A stretch of 64,000 nucleotides of DNA from Pachyseris speciosa (taxonomy: Eukaryota; Cnidaria; Anthozoa; Scleractinia; Pachyseridae). The position numbers were made by a program, and so were the translations under genes. Where the stretch lies: contig JAEMWC010000010.1 in assembly GCA_016490735.1 (NCBI GenBank), positions 1 through 64,000 of the forward strand. The letters are read 5' to 3'. Shown piece by piece: positions 44,826 to 59,210 of the stretch; position 1 is the stretch's first letter; each line of letters starts with the position of its first letter. The notes under the pieces are model-generated. The model saw nothing but the letters and a program-made list of their open reading frames with translations, ran no database searches and was not told the origin of the DNA.

Positions 44826-45824
44826 ATTCTCAAACTTTGTTTATTGTCCGATAAGTTTCCTCCTATCACATGGACTTCATCACGGATTGTAATAACAAGA
44901 TTCAAGTAGATGCCAAAGGAACCAATTTCAACTAATTGCAAGTAACTGCCATTCCTATGTTGGGTTAAAATTAAAAATGAAATAAAAACTATCAGGATCT
45001 GTCAATAGCTACTAAATCATAATGTTACAGTAATAAGAAAGTGTCTTTGTGATCTTTTTTTCACAAATACGCGCAATGAAAAAGTAAATCACTGTACAAA
45101 TTGAATTTTTGAATTGAAGGAATTGACAGATCTTCTAAAAGTCTCGACCTACAGTGCAGAGATCCCAGCCTGAAACACTGAGAATTGGCCTCATTTTGGC
45201 AACTTTATAGCATCCCCATTTACAGTAAAAACAAAGAATAATGAAACACCTACATTTATCCAAAATAATGATAATTTTTTTAAACCACTGAATAAATCAT
45301 CTGTAAGTATGGCCAGCACCGTAGTAGAGCCAGGTGATTTTTTTTCATCAACAAATTGTTCATTGTTATACAATTATCACTTCTACATGCTTGACCCATA
45401 AGTGAAAATGAAGAACAAATATTAATTTTGCATGTTTTAAAAATTAATGGCAAGCATGTAGTACAGCACATTACAGTGTTATTGCAAGTGGTCTCCTATG
45501 GAACACTGTTAGTAGCAAGTTGACAAAATGTAGAATTGATGATGACAGCTTCTTGCCATCATGAATCTGCAAAATGCATGCTTGAAGACCTACAAACATC
45601 TATAATAGTATATGTTGCGGTGCAATTTTAACTTTGTTTTCCTTTGCTTTTGTATATGGTAATGTATGATCATGAGTGTAGAACAAAGAAAAATTGAACC
45701 AAACATGAAACTGAACCACAACACATACTGTACAACAACAAATATCCCAAGACCTTGGGCATAATTTAAGAAGTATAAACACATAATATGTTGCCAATAC
45801 AGTGTAGAGCAAGAGCTGCCTCAA

Positions 45825-48118
45825 CTAATGGGATGCTTCAAAAGTGCAAAATGATAATTGGTTTATCAGTGGCCATGTGAAGTTTTCCAGGAAATCCAGG
45901 GTGCCAAAGACAATGAATGGAAATGGCTCCTCCTTTATGCAACAATAGGGTTCTTTCTGTTGAAGAAATAAACATGAATTCTAAAACAATAACAACAGTA
46001 AAGTAAAATAATTATTACTCATTGACAATTAATGTAGATACTGTAATATCCTCGACAGGAAGATGCCCGCTGTAAATTTCTTAGAGATAAGTGGGCCACC
46101 TAATGCAGCTCAACAGAATACATGTACACTGTGTACTTTGAGCTTACAGCTGTACGTTATACACTATTTCAGTCAAATTGGAATTAGATTTAATAAAAAA
46201 TTCACTGAGTGCACACACACTTCAGTACCCAGCACTGCCTAATAAGAAGTTCTTTACAGCATTCATGTGAAAATATCTCAAAGCAGAATTTTTAACTTTT
46301 CTTTAAAAATGCAATAAATCATCACTAGCCAAATGCCATGTATATCAAATATTTTATACATTAAAAGAAGAGGCTCACTGTCTTTGTTTAGAAGAAAATA
46401 GCTATTAATTTCCCCTGCAACTTATTGTCATATAAAAACTGTCCTGTTCTCAGTGCATGCACTAATGATACAAGTAATTATGTGCGGAAAGGATGCACAG
46501 TGCAATTCTACGGTGTATGTCAAAAAGCTTTTACTTACAAACTGAAACAAGCGTTAAGATCTCAGATTATGAAATGAAGTCAGTAAAAGTGGAGTACATC
46601 TTTTCAGAATTTCCAACAATTTAAAGAAAGAATCTTGTAACATGTTCAACGATTGCTAATGTGGCCAGTCTCACACCGGTACACTCGCAAACTGTACCAA
46701 ATGTTAAGATCTCACATTATGAAATGAACTCTATTAAACTGAAGTACATCTTTTTGACAATCTACAACAATTTTAAGCCAGAATCCTTATTCAATCATTG
46801 TGAATGTGATCACTCACACCGGTACAGAAGCTTTAAGATCTCACAAAAAGCCATCACTCGCAAACTGTACTAAGCGTTATGATCTCACATTATGAAATGA
46901 ACTCTATACATCTGAGGTACATCTTATTGAAAATTTAGAGCAATTTAAAGCCAGAATCCTTATTCAATCATTGTGAATGTTGTTACTCAGATATATGATT
47001 TCAGCAATAATATTGTGAATACGGTCACTCGTACTGGTACAGCAGTATGTTTATCACCAGTTATAATGGTAAAAATCTGACAAGGATTCTACATGTACAT
47101 TTTGCTCTTGTTAGACATTCATCCAGTAATTATTGACAGTGCAGTAATTCATTGCAAACAAACCCACCCCCTCCCTTGCTCCCATATGACGCCAAGTCCG
47201 GGAATCGAAACAGGGCCACATTGGTGGAAGGCGAGCGCTATCACCACTGTGCCAACCCTGCTCCGCCACATAAAATTTTTGGTTTCTCATTTGATTTCTT
47301 CCAAATAAGTTTCAACATTTTCAGTTACTGGAAAAAAAATGGCAACTAACTTTTATGAGTTGGCAACCACTCTGAAATACATGTATTTACATGTAGGCAG
47401 CAAATGGCTCGTAGGAAAAAAAAAAAGCTTAATTTCGTACCCTGAATAAACTCTTAGAAGTGCCAAGGCCAATCTCATCAGCCCTGCCAACTTACTGTAG
47501 AAGCAATTTGATCCACTAATCGTTCATTGCAAAGCATCTGGACTAATAGGCTTTGTCCTAGTACCAGTGTACACTGTATCATCTTTTTGTTGGGGTTTTG
47601 TAACCAATCACTGAGAGCTTTGTGTGATGCCTTTATTTCTGAATATGAGCATCTTGACAAAATAAAGAAGATGAAAAATATGGTGGTCTTTTTGTTGTTG
47701 CATTTCTTCCCCAAATTGCAGTATTCTATTTTTCTTGGAGTAGAACTGAACAATAGAAATATACAGAAAGAGTGTTTAGGACATGTTCATTCTTCGATAG
47801 GCAATGGATGTTCCTCATCAATTCCAAAAGCGCCCATGGTCAAATACCCGGGGTATGCCCAGGGGGGATGGGCGCTTTTGGAATTGACTGATACATTATG
47901 TCTGAACGGTTTATGCATGTAGAACGAGGGACATCGGGAAATAAAAATTATAGAAACAAATTCGATGAGATGCAAAGACGTGGCCAGGTATTCTACTGTC
48001 TATCAGAATATTTGGAAGCCTAACGACGTTTAGTTTTATAGTCTAATTATAAACTTACCTTGGCAATCTCGATGTACGATATACAGTGTACAGCTACAGC
48101 GAGATGACCGTCGTCCAT
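45825..48118 (-). CDS. Candidate three-exon gene, unknown function (right)
   Basis: Mirror of 9492-11785. Exons are 48059-48118, 47496-47630 and 45825-45956 on the minus strand. I saw no difference in the exon sequences or splice borders. If real, the gene exists twice, transcribed from both arms toward the centre. Confidence 0.35.
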
Positions 48119-51100
48119 GATCAGCTACCGTGTCACTCTCTGTCACCAAATATGGCGACCAAACTTGACTCGATGAAGCTTGATTAATACCATAAAAAAC
48201 ATCCCCATCGATCGCTTAACCATTGTAAGAAAACGTTATGCAGCTACAAAGAGATCGTGAAGTAAGGAGAAGGAAAAGCAATCTTTCGAAAGAGACTGGA
48301 AAACTTATGACACGTACGTTGAACGTTGAAATCCAACGGAAAAAGCGCCAAAATACGAAAAGCATGACGGGAAGGAACTACTTTGCACATGATCAATTGG
48401 TAACCAAGGTCACTCGGCCAAAGAGGCCGGGGAAAACGGAAACTTCAGGAGAATGTAGCCTGCGTAGAGAGCGTTTCTGTTGGGTTTCCCCGTTTGGCGC
48501 AAGGAAATTTTTTGTTCTCGTTCCACGCTTCGAGCAGAACCCTAAGGAAACGCTTGCTACGCAGGCTACCATCACGGCTGACTTTTCAATGACATTTCTA
48601 CCACTTGGGTTTCTATTAAACTCCTCTGTGTATAACAGTACACAAAGGGCTTGCTTTTTCATGAGTCCGGTTACCAGGATAGCTCGGTTACCAAGATCTC
48701 GCTTCACTCCTATGTCCTTTGTAAAGAAATTGCAGATGCACTGTCTGACAACCATTATTTCTTAAGTTGAACTTAAGTCGCATTCTTCTGGCATAAAGAA
48801 TAAATGTGATTAAGATTTTAAAGTTACAGCCGATTGCTCCTTGCGTAAGCGTTTTGTTATTGTGGTCCTAAATGTTGTTGTTTGATCCTTTTGATACCTG
48901 ATATACATGTATAAACAAAGACATAAATTTAAACTGTAATTTTTCTATACCAGTATATGTATGGGGTAAACATCATAACTAAGTTGCACACAGGGAGAAA
49001 CGTGGCAAATTTAGGTCAAAACCGAAAATTTGCTGAAGCAAGCAAATGTATGACAAAATATGTGCAAAGTTTGTTTGATCATTATTTGCTTATATTTACG
49101 CTATGAGCAAAGTCGTAGATTTAAACAGTAAATTTGCTATACCGCCAAATATGAAATAAAAATCTATTACTTTTGCATGCAGTGCAAATGCATGTCAAAT
49201 TTAAGTCAAAACCAAAACTTTACTACAACAAGCACATGCATGATAAAATATGCGCAAACTTGACGTTTGCTTCACATTTACACCACCCTTACACAGAATT
49301 AAACTTTACATTTGAATAACATTTGCACACTGTGCAAATAAATAGCAATATTAGTGCTCCAAATTTACAACACATTTGCTCAATTGAGTAAATTCATTAT
49401 TTCGTCCTGTGCAATTAACTTTGACAGATCTCATTCTAAGCTATCAGCCATCACGAACATCTAAATACTTTAATACCACATTCACGACGACTTGGATCAG
49501 AATTCCCGGAGCTAGGTTTTTGTGCGATGTCAATAAAAAGCTGCATTTAAAATGCTCCCTTGGGACGCCTTGAGGCGATTTATGTTTCTCCCCGAATTCC
49601 CTTCCAAATCATAACTTTTATTCTCCAAAAAACATATATTGGAAATAATTTTTCCTCTTTAGTTCCATTATAATCCCTACTGCGAGCATACTAGTGTTCG
49701 GCAAGAGTTCTGTGGACATACCGGGCAGATCGGAAATGCCTTGCATGGAAATCGATTTTTCTTGAGCGACGCGTTCGTCTGTTCCCAATGTTATAAGCGG
49801 TTTATACTTCGGTTCCAAAGCATTAAAGCAGACCTGCGAGCAGCTCAAGAGGAGATCAGGTACGAATTTAAAAGAGCTGTAATAAGAACGACGGGATTAC
49901 GGCGAGATTTAACTAAAACGGAGGTGGATGTTTATATTAATATACTGCGCTGATCGCACCTTCAACAAGCGTACTGAAGCAACATCACTAAATCTGTCAT
50001 CTTCCCTACCACTTTTGTTTCTTTCCAAGAAGACAATGGCGAAAGTTCTTTATTATCGGAAGGTTGCGGAAGTCAGTTTGGGATCATTTTGTGAAGCGCC
50101 GAGGAAACACCGCCCCTAACAAACGAAGCCGGTTTCAGTGTTTATCGTACCTTCACCTATTTCGGTGCTTATTTGACATCTACTCCGATTCAAAGTGCCT
50201 TGCTCTAAAAATCGGGGACAGACCATAAGCCCTACGAAAGTTGTTAAGTGAAAATATCTATTCACTATCCCAGTGAAACTGTCAACAAACGCTTGCTGTC
50301 AGACTATGAAACCACTGTGTAAAATATGGCACGTAATGTTGAGTGTCACGTCGAAGACTGATAAATTAGTGATTTTCCGAACTTACGAAGACATCCATCT
50401 TTTTATCCACAAAATACACCATAGCCTCTCTCTGATCGACAATCACACTCGTCGTATCCGCCAGGTTGTTTTGAGATCTCTCGCGCGAGAAAATGTCGAA
50501 GTCCAAAGTACACTTCCAGGATTGGGAAGTCCGCTCTGATTGGTCTACGCAAAATCCCGCTCGTTTCAGCAGACGTTGTTGGGGAGGAAAGATTGCGTGA
50601 CGAGCCAAAGAACGTTTGCGTAGGAGACTATATCCTAGTAGGAAACAAACAAAACAAAGCGCCAGTGAAGGCCTAAGGAACAACGGAAGTTGCGTGGCCT
50701 GGCGTCTTATTAAAGTTAGGGAAGTTGGAACAAATTACTGGCAAGAGTTAAGTCACTTGAAAAAAAAAGTCATTTGAAAACCATCCTTTCCATCGACTTG
50801 CGGCATGTCACATCCGTTTCTACAGCATCAAAAATTGGGGAAACCGTTGCTTACTGCCTGATCTTTGAGGAAACCGAGTGTGTTGCATATCGCACATATT
50901 TTTGTAAAAGTATAAATTGAAACGCGCCTCGCCTCATAAAGTTAGAACAGAAGGCAACCAGAATTGTAAGTAGCTATAAATAGTGATTTTCTTTTAATTT
51001 TTGCTATTCTAGTAGTTAGTTGTATCCGTAAAATATTGTAACGTATATCCTTTACTTTCCTTTGTAGTTTGACAAAATAAAGAACTTAACCTTTCATTCA

Positions 51101-51139
51101 ATAAACTATTTGTCCAAAAATCTGTTTGGTCGACGTCTC

Positions 51140-51964
51140 TTCCGAAGGGATACGCTTATATCCAATTCACCGAGCAGTTTTTTCATCGTCAACATGTCCG
51201 AATTGCTGTTTCCTATATTCTTGTTCCCGCGGAACCTAAGTCAGTTGTAATCTGACAACTCCTGGTTTATCAGTGGTCCTCTTGGTCTGGCCTTGCGCAA
51301 GTTGGTTCCCTTCTTGATAGACGTCTCCCTTGTTGTGTGTTCTCAGAGCCTGGTTCTGATAACAGTCGATCCGGTGATTTGGAGCCGTAGTTTATCCACT
51401 CCGCTCCCCACGCATCATTTCAAAGCTGTGCCCCTACTTCAGTTATTATCGCCACCTGGATCGTCGCTGTGGCAGTCTTCTCTCCACATTTCGTCACCTT
51501 CAAACTTGTTGAATTCAAGGACAACAGTGACGCATCCTTTGAAATGAAGTCTTCGGAGAGTCCATCTCTTTTTTAGATTTCGTCCTAGCAAGTGACGATG
51601 CTAGTTTTTACATCCCTCTTTTCTTGTTGGCCCGGCATACTTTACTCCATCATATCCTCGTCAAGCTCAAGTTCCAGAAGATTCCAGGCGAACAATCAGC
51701 CAACTCTGAGCAACAACGAGCCAAAAGAAACAGAAACGTACTGAAGATGGCCACTGCTATCGTGTTGGCGTTTGCACTGTGCTGGGTGCCCAGGGCTATT
51801 GGCTGGATACTAGACCGCTTTGGCAGTGACATTACTTCAACTTGTAGCTTCTCTATCTATATGAACTAATTGCCAAGTTTATGGCCTTCTCAAATTGTGC
51901 CATCAATCCATGCATCTGTTTTATTTTCAGTGGTAATTTTCAAAGAGCTCTTAGAGACTCCTGA
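51140..51964 (+). pseudogene. Class A GPCR pseudogene (right)
   Basis: Mirror of 5646-6470 with the same breaks. The readable blocks are 51293-51547 (TM3 side) and 51624-51869 (TM5 end to TM6). TM7 and helix 8 continue in another frame to TGA at 51962-51964. Its 3' flank matches that of the copy at 61993-62884 up to about 52088, where the composite element begins. Confidence 0.8.
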
Positions 51965-53206
51965 AGTGTTCTAGCGGCGCAGACCAACAGTAGGTCTTAA
52001 AAAATTCCCACTTCGAAATGTCTAAAGCCTAACAATAATTGTTTCCTCAATTTTCTTTATTCGCACAAGCTTTCGTGTAGACTGCAATAATTCAGCACTA
52101 TTCACTTGTGTGGTATATATACATGTATATACCACACAAGTGAATAGTGCTTTTCGCGTGCTCTGATTGGTTAACTCGGAGGTGATTAGCAGGTACTATT
52201 CACCTCCGAGCAGCCGGCGCGCGAGATTTTACAATTTCCGACCGCTTGTCGGTATATTGTCACACATAAAGTAATGTTTTGGTCCGCTAATTATTCAGCT
52301 TGTGTGGTATATACTAAAACAATTATTCACCTCAGTGTCGGTGAAATAGTCCATCAGCTAGGGGGGTTGTATGGCTCACTTAAGGGGAACAAACAAAACT
52401 TGTATAATCTTAATCTGTAACTATTCAGTATCATAAAAATGTATGATAGCAAGGATAGAACGGTAGCTTTCACTCTGTAAATCGAATTTTAAATTTGCCT
52501 CCCATACCATGCTTTTGGTCGCCATCTTGGATTTCTAAAAACACTTTAAAAAAATGTTATTCTTTCTGAAATGCATACGATTTTTTGCCTAGAAGTATAT
52601 TTGAAATAATACGTATTTGAAATGTAATTTCAGCATTGTTTATGGTTATTCGAGCTATGGTGACATCATAAATGACATCACAGTGTCCGCCATTTTGTTT
52701 TCTAGCTTGTGTATTTAACCGCTATCTTAATGCCCTGAAAAAACTAAATTACCATTAAGGCACTCTATATCATAATGCTAGAAAAACGCACTTAAAACTA
52801 CTGCTAACGTCTTTTCCTATATTTAGTTAGGCATACTAGGCCATGAATTAATAACCACAAATCAGAGTAGATAACCAGGTCCTCAATTCAATATAGAGCT
52901 CGTTTGAGTACAGAAGCACCACTATCATATAACGTCCTTTTCCAATGCTGTCACTTGCATATGGGATCTACATGTATGACGTAACATACGTTCACATCAT
53001 GTACTGCTTTTGCGTCCTGAATAAAGTCGCTGAAAATAGAAAACATTCCTGCGCACGGGTTGCAAAAAGCGGTATACAACATAACGTGCGTCCCGTCAAG
53101 AGGTATCTTACTATATCGAACCTTAAGATAGACACAACAAAAGGTAACAACTATCTCTCTGTTCGTCATTTCAATTAACCTACACCTGTAAACGTACTTA
53201 CTCTTA

Positions 53207-54399
53207 TCAATCCTCTGCATCTTCAGAGTCACTATCCCCACTCTCATATAGAACGCCATCATCAGCTGCCATATTCTCACACTGGATACTACACATGTCA
53301 GTGCACTTCAGACCCGCCTTCAAGCAGCAGCAGTTCTCGATCGTGCATGCTCTCTTGCACGTTTAAGAGAGTAGTTCCAGGATCTCTTCTGGAGCCGGTT
53401 TGGATCCAAGCCATACAAATTCCACTACGTTAGACATAGAGGAATGATGGCTCTTCTCCATATTGCTGCTTGATTATTTGCTCTTCTAACGTGAAGTCGT
53501 AGAGATGACTTGCAAAGCGGCAGAGCCTCTGGCTCGCCTTTCCCGCCTCTGGCGCAGTGGATCTCATAGCGCAGCTCATCCACACTCTGGCACTTCTTTC
53601 CATACAGCTGACACACGAGTGCCTCCGTATCTTTAAATGTCTCCTCCGATACTGTCCAATTCTCCCCGATATTCGCCATAGCTCGGACGTACCTTTCATT
53701 GCGTTGGAGAAGCTGGACTACTTTCCACTTCCCTTTACCAGAGAATGCAAAGATGGTATCACAGCCTGTGATCGCGTGCACACCGATTAGGGCTTTCATG
53801 AAGCAATGCTTGTCAACGTTTGGGTCGAGTTGCTTCTCCAAGCTGTTGACAACTTTGGAAAGATCTATTATTCTGGACTTTGCGCCTCTTCCCTTCTTCA
53901 TGTAACAGCTTCAAAGGTTTCGGCTATGAGCAAGCAGTAGGACAAGGACATCATTGGCATCAGAGTGGATGACGCACGTGCCTCCAGCGTGCCGAGCATG
54001 GAGAACCATACGCGTATCAGCCTCTTCGTGATTACACTCTAGCCCAGGAACAGGTTCACATGGGGCTACGCCGGTTTAGTTGCCAGCACTGATCTTCGGA
54101 TGTCACGTACATGATCCGGTTGCCGAGCCTGCCTCTGAATGCTTCTGTCTTCCACTGTGACACGAGCAATTTGACAATCTCAGGCTTGTTTGCGGTCACA
54201 CTGAGCAGCTTGTTTCACTCTGCAGTTGCGATGATATTTGATGGGATTTTCAGGGAATTTGCTTTCGGTCGAAGCCTCCAAAATTGGTTTGTGATTCCGG
54301 ATCACGGCAGCACGATATAAGGTTTGTCCATGAAGAAATATCTCTGCACTGGGCTAGCTTTGAATCCGAACAACCGCATACAATGCATTCGTCCGCCAT
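53207..54399 (-). pseudogene. Decayed FEN1/XPG-like nuclease-family gene (right)
   Basis: Mirror of 3211-4403. The 158-codon open block (53425-53901) is identical in translation, and the same in-frame stop and frameshifts are present. The damage therefore predates the inverted duplication, and neither arm offers a functional version. Confidence 0.7.
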
Positions 54400-56470
54400 T
54401 GATCATTGTGCAGAGGAAACACATTCGCGCCGGGGTGAAAACCTATTGAATGTTTGTACGACCACGTGTTTGGGAAGGAAACAGGCAGTTGTCTTTGAGG
54501 GGGCTTTATTCAACGCACTTGCAATGTATACATATATTTATGTACTTGCTCTCTTTTCGAAAATAATTTTGAAAAACCCACTATTTTTTTTTCAATGATT
54601 ATAATTGCAAACTGGTAATGTAATAGTGATACTAGGGCCGTTACTAGGGCCGCGGCTTACACTGGCCGCCTCTTACATAAGACGCGAACACCCCGTTTAA
54701 ATGGTACGTAATCGAAGTTCACGGCTGACTCCATCGGCAGCTAGCTCAAGCCGCGGCTTATCCTGGCCTAGGGGTTTCGGGCTGCGCTTATCTTGGCCGC
54801 GGCTTACCTTGGACGTGAAAGTGTTCTTATAAATGTACTCAAGCGTTCTCCGTGGCTTGCTCAAGCGTGCGCTTCTATTGTTATTGTAGCGAACTTAGCC
54901 GCGAACCATTTATACGAGCATTTCGCGTCTTATCTAGGCCGCACTCGTATAAACGGCCCACTCGCATCTTTTATAAGCCGCGGCCAGTGTAAGCCGTGGT
55001 TTAGTTTCTCTCGTATAAACGGCCCTATTGTGACCAATAATCAGGCGTTGTGACGTCGCAAATGACGTCACGTAGTTATAATTTAAGCACTAGAATAAAC
55101 GAAAATCATGTTTGTAGTTCCAATATGATCTAAATTTGACTTTGACATGCAATTCGTTCACTTTAAAAGAATACAAGCAACTTTGAAGCCTTCCTCAAAA
55201 ATCCAAGATGGCCAAAAGGAAGATATGAGGAGCAAATTTAAAATTCGATTTACGAAGTGAAAGCTACCGTTCTATCCTTGCTATCATACATTTATATGAT
55301 GCTCAATAGTCAAAGATTAACATTAGACATGTTTCGGCTGTTCCCCTTAAGTGAGCCATAAACCCGAATTTTAGGGTCTCAGCTGATGGACTAAAAGTCC
55401 ACCACTATTCACCTCCACTTCGGTGAACAATTGTTAATAACTAAAACGAACTGGTGTGAGGAAACTGTGCATTTTGTATAGGGATGGCTAGTTCTAATTT
55501 CGTACGGACTGTACGCACGAACCGAAAACGTGAATAACTTAGTGAAGAGATACCTCGTATGCCGTGTAATATAAGCTGTAACTGGTAATTTATATGAATA
55601 CCACTTGTGAAAGGTTTGAACATGTTCAATAAAACTATCCAAGTTGTAAATAGTCGCATAAGTAAGATATTGTTCATCGTACCATCCATTAAAAATTAAT
55701 TGGTTGTTTCTTTAAAGTGCATGTGACACGAATTTTTTTTCCCGTTTTTGGAAGTTAAATATCCCTAAAAAACAAATCGAAAGTTAAAAAGTGTCCGAGA
55801 TGGCTGAAACCCCGTTTTTTTCTCTTTCGAAATACCCGCTTCTTCACTTTCAAAAGTGTCCCGATTGTCGCGCGGCGAAAATATCACGTGACATGTCCTT
55901 GTGACGTCACAAGGACATGTCACTTGATATTTCGCTCGCAGCAAAATGGCTGAAAAGGGAGCGAAATCTTCAGGCGGGAGACGTTGCGTCGCTGGCGCCC
56001 CGAATAAGACAAGTTGTAGGAACGAGAACATCGAAGAATAGAATAATAGAATATACTTAAAGGGCGTAGTTACAAAAGTGCCATACAAAGTCATAGTACG
56101 CCAATTAAGGTAGAATGCCAGATTTATAGAGTTGCAGTTTAGCAGAGCAAGGTATGAGATTTCGCAATCTCAGTAACACTCCAACTTTTTGACTTGCTCT
56201 CTTGCTAATATTTTTGATATGTTCGCTAAATGTTAGTTTGTCATCAATGTTTACTCCCAGAATAATCAATAGACCTCAGTTTAGCTTGTAGATTTTGTTT
56301 TCCCAATGTAGATCACGTGATGTTACCCCAGAGAACTGTTTCTTTGAAATTTCGCCTAATTCACGAGAATATGTACGCATAATTTATGAAAAGACAAAAG
56401 GCAAACCCCCTAGGGAAGATCACATGGTCTACATTGGGAAAACAAAATCTACAAGCTAAAAAGGTCTATT

Positions 56471-56640
56471 TCAAGTGATACTTCATCTGCAAACTCAGTT
56501 TTTTTCTTAAGCCTTGGGCGGCATCTTCGATGGAGTCTCCAATCGTATACATTTGGTGGTCGTCTGCATACATAAAGAGGTTCTCTGACTCTGCATATGA
56601 TGGGAGATCGTTTTGGAATATGTTCCACATAAGAAGCCTG
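56471..56640 (-). pseudogene. LINE reverse transcriptase fragment, YADD motif (right)
   Basis: Mirror of 973-1142. This copy keeps the frame across the point where the left copy has lost a C, so YADD (56559-56570) and the downstream KKLSLQMKYHL are in one frame. It is still truncated and interrupted by the MITE at 56267-56470; the remainder lies at about 56051-56267. Confidence 0.75.
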
Positions 56641-57328
56641 TGTACATCCGCCTCCTCCCCTCAAATAAATCGCAAAGGAAATAGGAAGCGTCTGCACGCA
56701 GGCTACACAAGAGAGGTCCAAAAGACGAGCCTTCAGGACATCATCTTGTTTGTTCTTTCCATACACTTTGAAGATTTAGCAACTTAACTCGATTTTTTCT
56801 GGACCCGAGGAAAGATCGCATAAGATTAATGGATTTGTCTGAGAAGCCTTATGCCTTGTTATCAGGTTTGACCCATTTATCAGGTTACCTTTTATTTGTT
56901 AGGCTCAGCGCGAGCGAGTAGGAGGGTTGGAGGGGGTGAGGGAGGGTTCGTCTCGAAACACGGCTGCAAGGATATTTAAGAGAAACACGACAAATACTCA
57001 CCGATTACAAGGATTTCGGAATCACATATCCCAAACTATATTTGATAGGCGGTAGAATATCTCGATGCTATGATCTTAAATCAAGTAACTATAAGACAGA
57101 AGGAGGCTGGAATATTTTGCCGTTTCTTACTGACTACAGGCGATGCATGCTTGAAACTGAGTGCACCGCCGTGTTTTCGTTTCCTTTTGATTTAAGGGGA
57201 GCTTACGTCAGTTGACTTCTAATGAAAACCCAACAGAAACACTTGTTTCACAAGCTACAGCGGAGGAGGCTTAATGAGCACTTTGAGAAGTAAAACACAA
57301 GCTGCAATTGCAAGAAGCCAGGACAGCT

Positions 57329-57600
57329 TTATTTAACACGTGTTTTGTACACTTCACTGAATGCTTCCGCATTGGATGCTATCCTTGGCCACAGCTCGGC
57401 ACACTCTTTAGCCACAGGGCAAGTGATAGCAGAGCCTGTCAAAAACGAAGCAACCATCATTACCTTATGAATATGTGAGTGATCATCGCTTTGAACACCA
57501 CTGCAGTAGCAGTCTATCTCTACTAGAATGTGGTTATGGGGGAGGGATTTGCGGTTACGGACCAACAGTAATTGGCGCAAGCTGTTGTGGTGTCCCTGCC
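57329..57600 (-). CDS. 3' end of an uncharacterised dispersed ORF (right copy)
   Basis: Open on the minus strand to TAA 57329-57331, with AATAAA directly overlapping the stop. The first listed methionine is at 57580, but the frame stays open upstream, so the start is uncertain. The protein end contains [20 protein letters not shown] and a short hydrophobic stretch. No domain is recognised. The mirror copy at 1-285 is frame-broken, so coding status is doubtful. It lies at the outer end of the arm, just inside the junction with the GPCR-locus duplication. Confidence 0.35.
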
Positions 57601-57640
57601 AGGTTTCTGGCGAAGCTAATAAAATAAAATAAAATGAATA

Positions 57641-58705
57641 GAATACTGCAATACTTAATTCACGTAAGTAAAACGAAATTGTAATTTTTTTACAGGGATG
57701 ACTAGTTTGTACGCACCAACCTAAACCTTGAATAACTCAGTGAAGAGATACCTGATATGCCCTCTAATATAAGATATAACTTGTAAATATTTGTGAAAGG
57801 TTTTAACATGATCAATAATACTCTTCTTGTAAATTGTCACATCAGTAAGTAAGATATTGTTCCTCGTCCTTTTCATTAAAAAATTGGTTGTTTCTTCATG
57901 AATTAATGTTTTCAAAAGATGTAAATGCATAAAGAATAGAAAATACTGAAGAGGGCATAAACGTTTCAAGGAATGATTTTCTCTCGACAAAATGCTAACT
58001 TATAAATGACCAAAGAACATTAATCTGTTGACGAAAAGAATTGTAAATAAACCTTTTATGACCTGTAACACGACCTAACTGACATAGATTTGCGACACTT
58101 TGTTGAACGGTAATATAACAGTTCTTTGTGACTTTGGATGAAAACTATGTGAAACACGTTGAACGGATTTCAAAACCGCCTTTGATCGAATTTGCGTTCG
58201 TTTGTGAAACTCCAGTTAGGATGAAGAATGTTATACTCGAACTTCCTTTACAAAAGGGAATAAAATATTGCAACGTAATACTGTAATACGTGGTATTTTT
58301 TGTCTTTCTCCCAAGTTTCAACGAAATTAATAATTTAGATGCCACCAAAATGTCTTCTAGATAAACGCCATACTCTTTCTGTCTGTTAGCGCTTCCTTTA
58401 GTTTTATCGCTACTGCTAAAAGGTATCAGACACTATATACTATTTCAAAACAGGGGGATCTTTTGCTCCAAATTTAAGCTTTCAAATTTGAATCTCTCAA
58501 ATCGTAATAACCCTGAGTGAGTCTTAAGCTTACAAATCCTCTTTATATTCTCGGAAACTGCATTGGCTTTTATTAACTCACTCCTTCATTCTGCTCGAAT
58601 GATCTCAGAATTTACTTGGTGCCCTGTTATCATGTGTGACCAATTTGTCACGTTTGCTGTCCAGTTTGGTTAGGTTCAGCACGAGCGACTTTCCCGTGCG
58701 TTGTT
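57641..58705 (+). repeat. GPCR-locus 3' flank, direct repeat copy 1
   Basis: Matches 62946-64000 in the same orientation: both begin gaatactgcaatacttaatt and share taagtaagatattgt, caaaatgctaact, ttgaacgg and cttcctttaga/taaaagggaataaa. Diverged by many substitutions and small indels, so old. Open frames in it (57721-57990, 58145-58348) are not genes. Confidence 0.85.
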
Positions 58706-58919
58706 ACCGTTTTACAGCTCCAAGCAACAAAAATTTGCAAATTTGTAGGATTTCTTCCACTGATCCTCTGCCCTGTGAACAATTCTTTTCCTTTCCTTGA
58801 ATGCTCCTCCTCTGTTACAAGTTCAAAAACAGGAAGCAAATAGAAAACACAACAGCATCATTTTACGCACATTCATTCACAAATATAGTTCGAAAGCATT
58901 ATGCGCATGTCATCGCCTT

Positions 58920-59210
58920 ACCCGGCCGTAGGGTCGACCTCCGGGCTAACCAGGGGGATTGTAAAATCAGTCAAGCAAGCTTGAGGAATTTCCCGGGGAG
59001 TCGAGGAATCTTGCATGACAAAGTCCCCTGGGTGAGGTGTCTCTCAGCAGAAAATCCCCATGACATCCTTTACAAACTCGTGATTTTCCCCGCACCCCTA
59101 ATCTTTGATCGTAAAACAATGTCGTTTTTCCCCTACCCTAGGGCAAAGAATCTCATCCATCTCTTTGTATTCCCCCACGTATCTCCCTGGTTGGCCCGGG
59201 GGGTCGATCC
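58920..59210. mobile_element. MITE-like repeat with inverted ends
   Basis: gggtcgacctccgggctaac cagggg near 58930-58955 is partly inverted at the other end as ccctggttggcccggggggt cgatccc (59181-59210). The 147-codon frame 58801-59244 crosses it and is not supported as a gene. Confidence 0.5.

Larger units (their letters stand above)
29966..57613 (-). repeat. Right arm of giant inverted repeat
   Basis: Mirror copy of 1-29320. It is shorter by about 1.67 kb because it lacks the block equivalent to left 16462-18126 (junction near 41150) and 13 bp (junction near 32525). Homology to the left arm can be followed to 57613, where the left copy meets the window start, so the true outer end may lie further out. 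Sequence to the right of 57613 is not represented on the left because of that edge. Some frames are intact only here, for example 35831-36184. Confidence 0.97.

Noticed and set aside
57614..57640. Clear outer boundary of the giant inverted repeat
   Set aside because: The left arm is cut by the window start at the same point, so the homology limit cannot be determined.
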